Shown one piece after another: positions 16,963 to 24,736 of a DNA stretch of 64,000 bases (positions within the stretch are counted from its first letter, which is position 1; every line of letters starts with the position of its first letter). Position numbers and translations under genes: made by a program. Source of the stretch: an uncultured Bacteroidales bacterium (GTDB lineage Bacteria; Bacteroidota; Bacteroidia; Bacteroidales; Paludibacteraceae); the NCBI GenBank assembly GCA_902766045.1, contig CACXCA010000004.1:1-64000 (forward strand). Reading direction: 5' to 3'. The notes below the pieces were generated by a model that was given only the letters and a program-made list of their open reading frames with translations, was not told the DNA's origin and did no database searches.

Positions 16963-18369
16963 TCAGTTGCCCTGTGGCACATCATCATACTCACCTACAA
17001 AGATCAAGAGTCCTGTCGTATTCTCACGAATGACGAAGAAAAACGGACGGTTACATTCCATTTTGAATTTTGCTTCAGGCATCATCATTTTGGAATCCAC
17101 CACAGTAGAGGTAGCAGCAGCTGCTTCTGTTCCTTCCTCGTCCACTTTAACGAAATAATCCTGAGCAATTTGACTTACGTACAATGACTCCATTGGATCA
17201 ATGATTGCATTAGGATATCTCGTGAAGATATCATTGATATTCAATTCAGACAGCACATCCCCTAATTGATAATTACCTTTCATTTCAAACTTAGGCATTA
17301 TCACATTACATGTCATTTTTTGGAAAGGAATGGTGTTCAATTGAAGCGTCGGCAATACCTCATCAAGGTCATGACCCTTTTTCGGCAATATCACAATCAT
17401 ACTATAAGCAGAGGTTTGGGTCGTATCCTTCATATCAAAGTCCCCGCTAACATAATCCATCTCAACAGCCTGGTAATCATCTGTTTCAGCACACTTCATG
17501 TATTTATTTTCAATCTCCATGAATTGAGCTTGTTGGGACTGACTTTGTACGCCCTGAAAATTTTTCTCCCCGATACCTTCGAAAACGAACTTCCATTTCG
17601 CCTTGAAATAGCAAGCGTTGTTGAGAACAAGCTGTGTATTAGGATTAACATCTATTGAGAGCGATTTTATACGATCGTTGGTCATAAGAGCTGCCCAATA
17701 ATTTATTGTATCCAAAGCATTTTTGGAATTATTAAGGAAATCCAGATGTCTAACCGTTGCATAATATTTTTCCCTTGCCTGTGATAAGAACTCATCATAA
17801 ACAGCAGCACCATTCTGGATCCATAACGCATTCGCAGTATGGATATCCACACTATCAACATTTGAGTTAATGGAGTTATACACTTTTTGAAAGAAGTTGT
17901 TCATATCACTCAACGCTGTTGAAGACTGAAAGCCCAATGCATCGGTGATCTCCTTGGCTCCCTCTGCAGATGCTCCATTAGCGCATAGGCCTAAGGCAAT
18001 ATTAAGACTGACCGGTGAGAAGAAATGAAGCGATCTTGGCTCCGTGGATCCTGGTTCAACCGGCATCTTACGGATCTTTGCATAACATCTCATGGCAAAA
18101 TCATTGGTCGTCTGAACAAACGACTGTTCTTGATCAGTCACCACCAGCGGATTAGGTGCCGCATATTTAGGAGGAAATGTCCAATCGTTCAATGGTTTAT
18201 ACACCGACTGAGAACTCTCACCAAATGTTATACTATCCACTTGATTGATTTCATACACTTGTTGTTCACCATTCTTCAGCCATACCTGCATACTATATGG
18301 CGTCTCGGCAAACGAAGCAACACTGAATGTTAATGTTGCAATCCCTAATAATAAATTACTTTTAACCAT
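16963..18369 (-). CDS. secreted serpin-family protease inhibitor
   Basis: This 468-residue serpin has a cleavable signal peptide (to about residue 21, SFAE) and a short leader module MQVWLKNGEQQVYEINQVDS before the motif LNDWTFPP. The serpin core follows: FFSPVSLNIALGLCANGAS, LNNACYFKAKWKF, NRPFFFVI and FVGEYDDVP. The hinge EEGTEAAAATS is strictly inhibitory in type. Counting from alpha-1-antitrypsin, the P1 position falls near Lys-Met-Met, suggesting a trypsin-like or chymotrypsin-like target (inference). It lies 73 bp after the third serpin with no promoter box seen in between, so the two are likely cotranscribed. Confidence 0.94.
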   Translation of the reverse strand: MVKSNLLLGIATLTFSVASFAETPYSMQVWLKNGEQQVYEINQVDSITFGESSQSVYKPLNDWTFPPKYAAPNPLVVTDQEQSFVQTTNDFAMRCYAKIRKMPVEPGSTEPRSLHFFSPVSLNIALGLCANGASAEGAKEITDALGFQSSTALSDMNNFFQKVYNSINSNVDSVDIHTANALWIQNGAAVYDEFLSQAREKYYATVRHLDFLNNSKNALDTINYWAALMTNDRIKSLSIDVNPNTQLVLNNACYFKAKWKFVFEGIGEKNFQGVQSQSQQAQFMEIENKYMKCAETDDYQAVEMDYVSGDFDMKDTTQTSAYSMIVILPKKGHDLDEVLPTLQLNTIPFQKMTCNVIMPKFEMKGNYQLGDVLSELNINDIFTRYPNAIIDPMESLYVSQIAQDYFVKVDEEGTEAAAATSTVVDSKMMMPEAKFKMECNRPFFFVIRENTTGLLIFVGEYDDVPQGN

Positions 18370-18442
18370 ATCCTATTTTACTATATAAAACATCTACATA
18401 TCTACAATAAGACGAAGAGACACAACGATGACAAGCATTCGT

Positions 18443-19825
18443 TTACTCATCCTTACTTACCTTTTTCACCACGTTCACTTTACCCATGAATAGCAACATA
18501 CCTGTTGTCTTTTCACGTATAACGAATCCGAACGGACGGTTAACTTTCATACTTGCAGTACTGCTTGGCAATGCAGAACCCGCTGCCACAATAGATGTTA
18601 CAGCTGCAGCTTCTGTTCCTTCTTCATCCACCTTGATATAGGTATCTTGCACGATATCAGAAACGACAGAACCCATATTGACAGCAAAAGGATACGAACT
18701 GAAGATATTGGAAATGCCCATATCTTTCATATTATCAACCAACGATAGAGATGATTTTATGCCAAACCTTGGAAATTTCAAATCAACCATAGTTCGTTTC
18801 AATGAAATACTATCCCAATTGATAGCATCAAAAGTCTCATTTAGGCTCTTTCCCTCCGATGGTAAAAACAGCAACATACTATAGCTTCCCATTCCATTAT
18901 TGGACAATATCTCATTTTTATATCCGTATGTAAGTTCAATCATTTGATAATCATCTGTTTGTGTATAAAAATAAGTATCCTCTGAATGCATCATATCAAC
19001 GATTTGTTTATTTCCATCTATTGTCATAAAGGTGTCATTTTTCGTCATGCTCTCACGAATATCCACATGCCAACCTGCTTTGAAATAACATGCGTTATTA
19101 ATAACAAGAGTAGTAAAATTATCAATAACAATATTTAATCGTTTAATACAATCGTTTGTCATAAGAGCAGCCCATTTATCTATCGTATCCTTAGATGCAG
19201 TTGGCTCATTAACATAATCCAAGTGTCGAACAGTAGCATAGTATTGATCTCGAGCCACACCTAGGAACGAAGGTTTTACGATAGCACCCATGACAGGCCA
19301 AATAGCATTATTCACTTTAAGGATAACACTATCAATCGGAGAGTTAAGAGAAAGTATTACACTATTAAAGTATTGGTTCATTTCTTCGACTGAATTATCT
19401 CCTTGAAAGCCTAAAACAGTTGCTATTTCCTTTGATCCTTTAGAAGATGCTCCATTCGCACACAATCCAAGAGCAATCTGTAAACTGATAGGAGAATAAA
19501 ACAAATTCTCATTATCATGAGACTGATTTATTAATGAAAAAGATTTCTTGGCAAAATCATTTCCCGTATGAACGTATGCAATTTGTTCATTTGAGAGAGA
19601 AAGAGGCACAGGACGATTGTTATTAGGAAGGAACGTCCAATCGTTTAATGGTTTAAACTCTTCTTGTTGAGCCACGCCAAAAGTAACGCTATCGACCTGA
19701 TCGATTTCAAAAACTTGTTGTTCGCCATTCTTTAGCCAAACCTGCATATTCATAGGTGTATTAGCAAATAAACCTAAACAAGATGCCCCTACTACAAGAG
19801 CTGTAACTAACTGATTCTTTTTCAT
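18443..19825 (-). CDS. secreted serpin-family protease inhibitor
   Basis: This 460-residue serpin shares the layout of its neighbour: signal peptide, leader MQVWLKNGEQQVFEIDQVDS, LNDWTFLP and a complete serpin core (LFYSPISLQIALGLCANGAS, INNACYFKAGWHV, NRPFGFVI). The hinge EEGTEAAAVTS is inhibitory in type. The scissile region is made of small residues (VAAGSALPSS), which would suit elastase- or subtilisin-like proteases (inference). The C terminus is extended by KKVSKDE. It is the first gene of the serpin run, with a -7 box at 19873-19880. Confidence 0.94.
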   Translation of the reverse strand: MKKNQLVTALVVGASCLGLFANTPMNMQVWLKNGEQQVFEIDQVDSVTFGVAQQEEFKPLNDWTFLPNNNRPVPLSLSNEQIAYVHTGNDFAKKSFSLINQSHDNENLFYSPISLQIALGLCANGASSKGSKEIATVLGFQGDNSVEEMNQYFNSVILSLNSPIDSVILKVNNAIWPVMGAIVKPSFLGVARDQYYATVRHLDYVNEPTASKDTIDKWAALMTNDCIKRLNIVIDNFTTLVINNACYFKAGWHVDIRESMTKNDTFMTIDGNKQIVDMMHSEDTYFYTQTDDYQMIELTYGYKNEILSNNGMGSYSMLLFLPSEGKSLNETFDAINWDSISLKRTMVDLKFPRFGIKSSLSLVDNMKDMGISNIFSSYPFAVNMGSVVSDIVQDTYIKVDEEGTEAAAVTSIVAAGSALPSSTASMKVNRPFGFVIREKTTGMLLFMGKVNVVKKVSKDE

Positions 19826-19872
19826 AAATTTAACTATTTGTATTGATAGACATGTATAATAAATGGTTTGGG

Positions 19873-19880
19873 CAAATATA
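19873..19880 (-). promoter_or_regulatory. -7 box for the serpin run
   Basis: The minus strand reads TATATTTG, matching TAnnTTTG, 47 bp before the ATG of the first-transcribed serpin. Confidence 0.55.
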
Positions 19881-20025
19881 TAAATTTTTATCTTTATTAT
19901 TCCTTATTTATGAATTTTTTCAACGAACGACATCAAATAGACCAGCATACATATAGACACATAAACGGTTCAAAACCGTAGAAAACAACTATCATCCAGA
20001 TCAATTTTCTACCGAACAAAAGCGC

Positions 20026-20060
20026 AAAAAAAGAGGGCATATCAGATTTGATACGCCCTC
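20026..20060 (-). terminator. terminator of the 6S-like RNA
   Basis: Stem GAGGGC / GCCCTC (20033-20038 with 20055-20060), continued inward by TATCA/TGATA, followed on the minus strand by seven T residues (complement of 20026-20032). Confidence 0.8.
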
Positions 20061-20069
20061 TTATAAGAT

Positions 20070-20248
20070 GTCGCACCGCGATTAAGTTAAACTCCCTGTA
20101 ATATGTTTTGAACGTATATCAGCCTTTGTAATCCACTCGTGCATAGAAGCATCCCGAAGGTGTGGCCCGCCATTAACTGACAGTTTGCCGTTCTTTGATT
20201 GTCTTTTTTCTTGTTAAGTTTAACAATCTTCAAGGAACGATGCGACAA
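20070..20248 (-). ncRNA. ssrS: structured RNA, probable 6S RNA (SsrS)
   Basis: No open reading frame covers this stretch, but it folds on itself along its full length. Plus-strand complementary pairs are nested: GTCGCA 20070-20075 with TGCGAC 20241-20246; GTTAAACT 20086-20093 with AGTTTAAC 20217-20224; GAACG 20110-20114 with CGTTC 20189-20193; CCAC 20133-20136 with GTGG 20162-20165. This gives a rod of about 177 nt with open internal loops, the shape and size of 6S RNA, which binds the housekeeping RNA polymerase holoenzyme. A near-consensus minus-strand promoter places the start at about 20248 and a terminator follows. Strand is set by those signals. tmRNA, SRP RNA and RNase P RNA signatures are absent. 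Identity as 6S is inference. Confidence 0.6.
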
Positions 20249-20253
20249 TTCTT

Positions 20254-20261
20254 CAAATATC
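20254..20261 (-). promoter_or_regulatory. -7 box for the 6S-like RNA
   Basis: The minus strand reads GATATTTG, one mismatch from TAnnTTTG. It would start transcription within 1-2 nt of the outer stem of the RNA. Confidence 0.5.
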
Positions 20262-20458
20262 TTCTAACAATCAATCAAGACCTTTTCTTAAATGAAACTC
20301 TGCTTGATTTCTTGTTCTTTTGTTTTATTGATTCAAATATATAAGGATTTTTTTTATTTCACAAGCAAAAATAGTGTTGTTTTTTCTATTTGTTTATTGT
20401 ATATTGCAAAGGTTTTGTGATTACGAAAACACAGTCTTAGTTTTAAGTGTATAAAAAG
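20262..20458. other. AT-rich spacer, no gene seen
   Basis: T-rich spacer between the 6S-like RNA and the divergent methylase gene. I see no gene, strong hairpin or clear -7 box here; a plus-strand promoter for the methylase must lie in it but I could not assign one. Confidence 0.4.
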
Positions 20459-21163
20459 ATGTCTGGTAATTTATATTTAATACCTAATACATTAGGTGAT
20501 TGTGAGATAAACAATGTTTTTCCAAATTATAACTTGGATATCATACACAAAGTTAAGTTTTTCATTGTCGAAGATATTCGAACCACCCGCAGGTTCCTAA
20601 AAAAAATTGATTCCAACATCAATATCGACGAATTACAATTCTTCACACTAAACAAGCACACCTCTCCTCAGGAGATTTCCTCCTATTTAAATCCTCTGAA
20701 AGAAGGGAATGATATGGGTATTATCTCAGAAGCCGGCTGCCCTGCTATTGCCGATCCTGGTGCCGACATTGTCAAGATTGCACAGGAGAAGAATTACAAT
20801 GTGATTCCGTTGGTAGGTCCATCTTCTATCTTGTTAGGATTAATGGCCTCTGGATTCAACGGTCAGAGTTTTGCCTTTGTCGGCTATTTACCTATCAAAG
20901 ACAATGAAAGAACACTACGAATCAAACAATTGGAGAAGAGAGCTCATATTGAACAGCAATCTCAGATATTCATAGAAACGCCCTACCGCAATCAAAAAAT
21001 GTTGGAAGAGATTCTCTCCATTTGTCAGCCCAACACAAAATTATGCATTGCATGTGACATCACGCTGAACACAGAATATATCAAAACAAAATCCATCGCT
21101 GAATGGAAAAAGGCCCAGTTGCCCGACTTGAACAAAAGACCTTGTATATTTATTCTATATTGA
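20459..21163 (+). CDS. RsmI-like SAM-dependent (tetrapyrrole methylase fold) methyltransferase
   Basis: This 234-residue protein has the tetrapyrrole-methylase fold shared by RsmI: NLYLIPNTLGD at the start, VEDIRTTRRFLKK, the SAM-loop GIISEAGCPAIADPGADIV and the VPLVGPSS-like block PLVGPSSILLGLMASGF. RsmI adds a 2'-O-methyl group to C1402 of 16S rRNA; Bacteroidetes often carry a second paralogue of unconfirmed target. I chose the ATG at 20459; a GTG four codons earlier is in frame but adds only MYKK. It is convergent with the phosphoglycerol-transferase gene, 3 bp apart. Confidence 0.85.
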   Translation: MSGNLYLIPNTLGDCEINNVFPNYNLDIIHKVKFFIVEDIRTTRRFLKKIDSNINIDELQFFTLNKHTSPQEISSYLNPLKEGNDMGIISEAGCPAIADPGADIVKIAQEKNYNVIPLVGPSSILLGLMASGFNGQSFAFVGYLPIKDNERTLRIKQLEKRAHIEQQSQIFIETPYRNQKMLEEILSICQPNTKLCIACDITLNTEYIKTKSIAEWKKAQLPDLNKRPCIFILY

Positions 21164-21166
21164 TAT

Positions 21167-23236
21167 TTATTTGCTTTGTGAATATTCCAAATTAGCCACC
21201 TGATATAGTGCTTGTGCTTCTCTCATCTGCTTTTGAGAATACTCACCCATCAACTCCTCTTGATAAGTCCAATTACCAAGCTCCGTTACCTTATATTGTT
21301 TTATCTGCTTAACAGGTGACAAGATTGTCAAGATACCATCCGCATAGTATCCAAGATCTTGATAGGTTGCCATGAAAGCTCTTTCTCTATACGAATCCGA
21401 CAAGATGTTCTGACCATAAAACTTAGAATCATAAGAGAAATTCAACAAAGAGAAAAGCGTAGGCATTAAGTCTATTTGCGAGCATACTTTCGAGATTCGT
21501 TCAGGCTCCACAAAACCTGGAGCATAAATCAAAGCTGGTATATGATATCCTTCCAATGGCAAACTTGTTTTTCCCGCACTTGATGCGCAGTGATCAGCCA
21601 CAATCACAAAAACAGTCTCCTTAAACCATGCTTTCTTTTCAGCATCCGCAAGGAATTTTCCAATCGCATAATCAGTATATTTTACTGCTGCACGTCGCGT
21701 CATAGGATTTCCATCCACCACGATTCTACCTTCTGGATAGGTGAATGGACGATGGTTACTAATGGTCATGATATGAGCAAAGAACGGCTGATTCTTTGCA
21801 TAATCCATATCACACAACGTCATTGCCTCACGATAACTATCCTCATCACTTGTTCCCCAGATATTATCAAACAAAATACTATCTTTTTCGTACTTAAACT
21901 TATCATGAATATCATACTTGTTTTTACCGAAGAACTCTCTCATATTATCAAAATAGCTATCTCCACCATAAACATACATCGTATGGTATCCGAGCGACTG
22001 CAACACTTGTCCTGTAGAGAAAAATTCCTTTTCAATGGTTCGTTTCACCAAACTCTCACCTGAGCTAGGCGGCAAAGAAAGTGTCACTGCCTCCAAACCT
22101 CTAACCGTACGATTTCCTGTGGCAAAGAGATGATCAAAAACCAAACTCTTAGTCACCAACTGATCCAAATTAGGAGTAATGCTTCCATCATCTCCGTACG
22201 TACCCATGAAATTAGCACTTAAGCTCTCCACGGTTATCAAAACTATATTTTTATGTATAGGAGCAAGATCCGATTGCACATGACATACACCTGTAGAATC
22301 CTCGTGACATAACTCTTTCTTCAAATTATTTGCCTCCTCAGAATCCATCAAAGGATAAAATTGTGCATAATCCAACTCGTTGTTCACAAAGGCTTCCAAA
22401 AAGTTCCAACAACCATTTTTCGGCAACTCCGTCAGAAAGACGTTATTCGTATTTAAATTATTGTATCCCCAATGAAGCCATTTAAAACTAATACATAATA
22501 AAATAGCGAAAAGACCTAAATGAATGAGATAGTGTTTTCCACTAGCTATGCATGCATTCTTGACCGAATAGCCTCTCGTCATCAACCAACAGAACAAAGC
22601 TGACAGCGACAGCACACCAAGCACCAACGGAACCATCGGATACGATTCAATAATATTTCCGACAATCTCATTGGTATAGATCATATAATCAACCGCAATG
22701 AAATTGTATCGAACACCAAATTCATACCAAAAGACAGGTTCACCAATTAATATAAAGAGGACGTTAAAACATCCATACAAAAATATCACTAAGTAAATGG
22801 CTCCCACATGCCACTTATCCCTTACAACTGGGACAAACAGCTTCAAGCTAAAACATGCCAGCACCACAAGCAAAAGAACATTTGCAATCTCTGGCACTAC
22901 CCCACCATATTCATCTGTTATATCATTAAAAAAGACCACATAAATAGTCAATATAGCCAATATACCTTCTATGATATACCCCCATGGTTTCTGATACTTC
23001 TTATCTGTCATTGTTGAATAAAATAAAAAGGCAGGTATCAATCCGATTGTAGCGAACATCAAATCATTCAGAAACCCTAGAAAAAAGATTCGCAAATACT
23101 GTCCTACAGTAAAATCAACGACAGTGATAGGCAAAAACAACAAAATCACCCTGATAATGAATCCTATAAGAACTGAAATAACATAAAATCTTGAAGCAAA
23201 AATGCTCATCCAATCTTTAAAACACAACTTTTTCAT
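21167..23236 (-). CDS. LTA-synthase/sulfatase-type membrane phosphoglycerol transferase
   Basis: This 689-residue protein has about six N-terminal membrane segments (residues 16-255) and a periplasmic alkaline-phosphatase-fold domain. Catalytic features are the metal ligand Glu337 in LITVESLSANFMG, the likely nucleophile Thr377 in ATGNRTVRG, and VIVADHCAS further on. The family (LtaS, OpgB, EptA relatives) transfers phosphoglycerol or phosphoethanolamine to envelope glycans or lipids; Gram-negative members of this branch have mostly unknown acceptors. It has its own promoter box at 23255-23262 and is divergent from the DUF3089 gene. Confidence 0.9.
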   Translation of the reverse strand: MKKLCFKDWMSIFASRFYVISVLIGFIIRVILLFLPITVVDFTVGQYLRIFFLGFLNDLMFATIGLIPAFLFYSTMTDKKYQKPWGYIIEGILAILTIYVVFFNDITDEYGGVVPEIANVLLLVVLACFSLKLFVPVVRDKWHVGAIYLVIFLYGCFNVLFILIGEPVFWYEFGVRYNFIAVDYMIYTNEIVGNIIESYPMVPLVLGVLSLSALFCWLMTRGYSVKNACIASGKHYLIHLGLFAILLCISFKWLHWGYNNLNTNNVFLTELPKNGCWNFLEAFVNNELDYAQFYPLMDSEEANNLKKELCHEDSTGVCHVQSDLAPIHKNIVLITVESLSANFMGTYGDDGSITPNLDQLVTKSLVFDHLFATGNRTVRGLEAVTLSLPPSSGESLVKRTIEKEFFSTGQVLQSLGYHTMYVYGGDSYFDNMREFFGKNKYDIHDKFKYEKDSILFDNIWGTSDEDSYREAMTLCDMDYAKNQPFFAHIMTISNHRPFTYPEGRIVVDGNPMTRRAAVKYTDYAIGKFLADAEKKAWFKETVFVIVADHCASSAGKTSLPLEGYHIPALIYAPGFVEPERISKVCSQIDLMPTLFSLLNFSYDSKFYGQNILSDSYRERAFMATYQDLGYYADGILTILSPVKQIKQYKVTELGNWTYQEELMGEYSQKQMREAQALYQVANLEYSQSK

Positions 23237-23254
23237 CTATTATAATTTTTTTTG

Positions 23255-23262
23255 CAAAATTA
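23255..23262 (-). promoter_or_regulatory. -7 box for the phosphoglycerol transferase
   Basis: The minus strand reads TAATTTTG, matching TAnnTTTG, 18 bp before the ATG. Confidence 0.5.
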
Positions 23263-23292
23263 TAAAATAATCTCAAAGCACCTTCACGTGTC

Positions 23293-23323
23293 TTGAAATT
23301 TCGAAACAAAACAAATAACTTTG
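23293..23323 (+). promoter_or_regulatory. promoter of the DUF3089 gene (-33 and -7)
   Basis: TTG at 23293-23295 and TAACTTTG at 23316-23323, with a 20-bp spacer. This fits the Bacteroidetes two-part promoter. Confidence 0.65.
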
Positions 23324-23345
23324 CATCCCAAAACAAGGAAAAATA

Positions 23346-24257
23346 ATGACCCCTAAATACTCTGACGAAAAATTCTGGTTCGAACATGCCTCTCAATTCA
23401 AGGGGAAAAGCATCGATATCTTCTATGTATATCCAACCATCAATTCGGAACCGCTCACAAACCGCGGAAATGTTCCAGCTTATACAGATATCAAAAGAGC
23501 TGAAATACGAAATGCAGCGCGCAAGACTCAAACATACAACAAAATAGTCTATGCAGCAGACGATTTCAATTTTTATGCTCCCTATTACCGACAAATGACT
23601 ACCAAGGTATTTGCCATGAGTAACACTGAGCGGAAAGAACGTGCCAGACTATCCACATCAGACGTAAAAAGAGCCTTTCAATACTACATGCGTGAATATA
23701 ACAATGGGAGACCTTACATCCTGTTGAGTCACAGTCAAGGTTCACAAATGGTCTTGGAACTGTTGAAACATGGCATGACCGACAAGCAATTCGATCAAAT
23801 GATTGCCGCCTATCTGATGGGATATGAAATCACAGAAAAAGAGCTGAAGAAATTCCCCAACAGGTTAAAACCTGCCACAGGTGAGTATGACAGAGGAGTT
23901 ATCATATCCTACAACTCAGCCACTTCTGTCAATGCCAAATCACCACTATTAGCCAACAGCGTTGTCTGTATCAATCCTTTAAATTGGAAAACCGATTCAT
24001 CCATTGCACCCGCTTCTTTACACAAAGGAATCATCCGATACGACAAAACCATCAAAGGGTACAAAACAACACCTCACTTCACAAGTGTTCAAATACAAGA
24101 CAATACACTAATTTGTTTAGACGTGAGGCCAGACTTATGCTACAATGAAGAATTAAAAGAGCCCTTCCCTATGGGAAATTTGCATTTTGCCGACACCTGG
24201 TTATATGCAGAAAACATCAAAGAAAATATGCGAAAACGTAGCGGTTTACTAAAATAA
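23346..24257 (+). CDS. DUF3089 alpha/beta-hydrolase
   Basis: This 303-residue protein matches DUF3089, an alpha/beta-hydrolase-like family of unknown substrate. The nucleophile elbow is SHSQGS with Ser130 as the expected nucleophile. Other family blocks are DIFYVYPT near residue 25, DDFNFYAPYYRQ near 72 and the late FADTWLYAENI with conserved aromatic residues. No signal peptide is seen, although many relatives are lipoproteins, so location is uncertain. It has a well-formed promoter and is divergent from the phosphoglycerol transferase. Confidence 0.88.
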   Translation: MTPKYSDEKFWFEHASQFKGKSIDIFYVYPTINSEPLTNRGNVPAYTDIKRAEIRNAARKTQTYNKIVYAADDFNFYAPYYRQMTTKVFAMSNTERKERARLSTSDVKRAFQYYMREYNNGRPYILLSHSQGSQMVLELLKHGMTDKQFDQMIAAYLMGYEITEKELKKFPNRLKPATGEYDRGVIISYNSATSVNAKSPLLANSVVCINPLNWKTDSSIAPASLHKGIIRYDKTIKGYKTTPHFTSVQIQDNTLICLDVRPDLCYNEELKEPFPMGNLHFADTWLYAENIKENMRKRSGLLK

Positions 24258-24353
24258 ATTTCATACATTTGCCTTGTTGTAAACTAGACCAGTATATATA
24301 ATTAATTCTTTTGTAAAACCATTTATTTGTCGAATCCAATACACGAATATTAT

Positions 24354-24632
24354 ATGAAAAACTGGATGAATAAAATATTACTGACCATCATTGCCGCTTT
24401 AGGATTTAATTCGTCATTAACGGCAAATGATACGATTCTAAAGGACAACAATAAATCTGTCAGGCCTACACGTCCGATAAATACAAAACCACCAGAAATC
24501 GTTTGTATGTACGGTGTTCCCAGTTCAATGTTCAGACCAATTCAAACAGACAGTACACAAAAATCCGTTCCAAACGATATGGATACAACTCAAACAATAA
24601 AAAACGAGGAATTGAAAGATAACAAAGAATAA
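24354..24632 (+). CDS. small secreted protein of unknown function
   Basis: I do not recognise this 92-residue protein. The ATG at 24354 gives a signal peptide (NKILLTIIAALGFNSSLTAN, cleavage near residue 24); a TTG nine codons earlier is in frame but would bury the signal. The mature part is short, polar, Pro- and Thr-rich with a KPPEIVCMYGVPSSMF core containing a single Cys. It lies 104 bp before the GH9 gene, which has its own promoter. Confidence 0.55.
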   Translation: MKNWMNKILLTIIAALGFNSSLTANDTILKDNNKSVRPTRPINTKPPEIVCMYGVPSSMFRPIQTDSTQKSVPNDMDTTQTIKNEELKDNKE

Positions 24633-24702
24633 ACAATAACCGCGCAACCAAAGATGTATAGTTTTTCTATTCTTGTCGCACTGATTATTGATAGAAAAAT
24701 AG

Positions 24703-24710
24703 TACATTTG
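24703..24710 (+). promoter_or_regulatory. -7 box for the GH9 gene
   Basis: TACATTTG matches TAnnTTTG, 26 bp before the ATG at 24737. Confidence 0.6.
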
Positions 24711-24736
24711 CATTGTAAACAATAATGTAAAAAAAT

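Noticed and set aside
20026-20262. tmRNA, SRP RNA or RNase P RNA at the structured locus
   Set aside because: There is no tRNA-like end or tag frame, no SRP GGAA-loop core and no RNase P conserved core; length and rod-like pairing fit 6S better.
21590-22063. 157-codon open frame on the plus strand
   Set aside because: Antisense to the phosphoglycerol-transferase catalytic domain, with no start signal or recognisable product.
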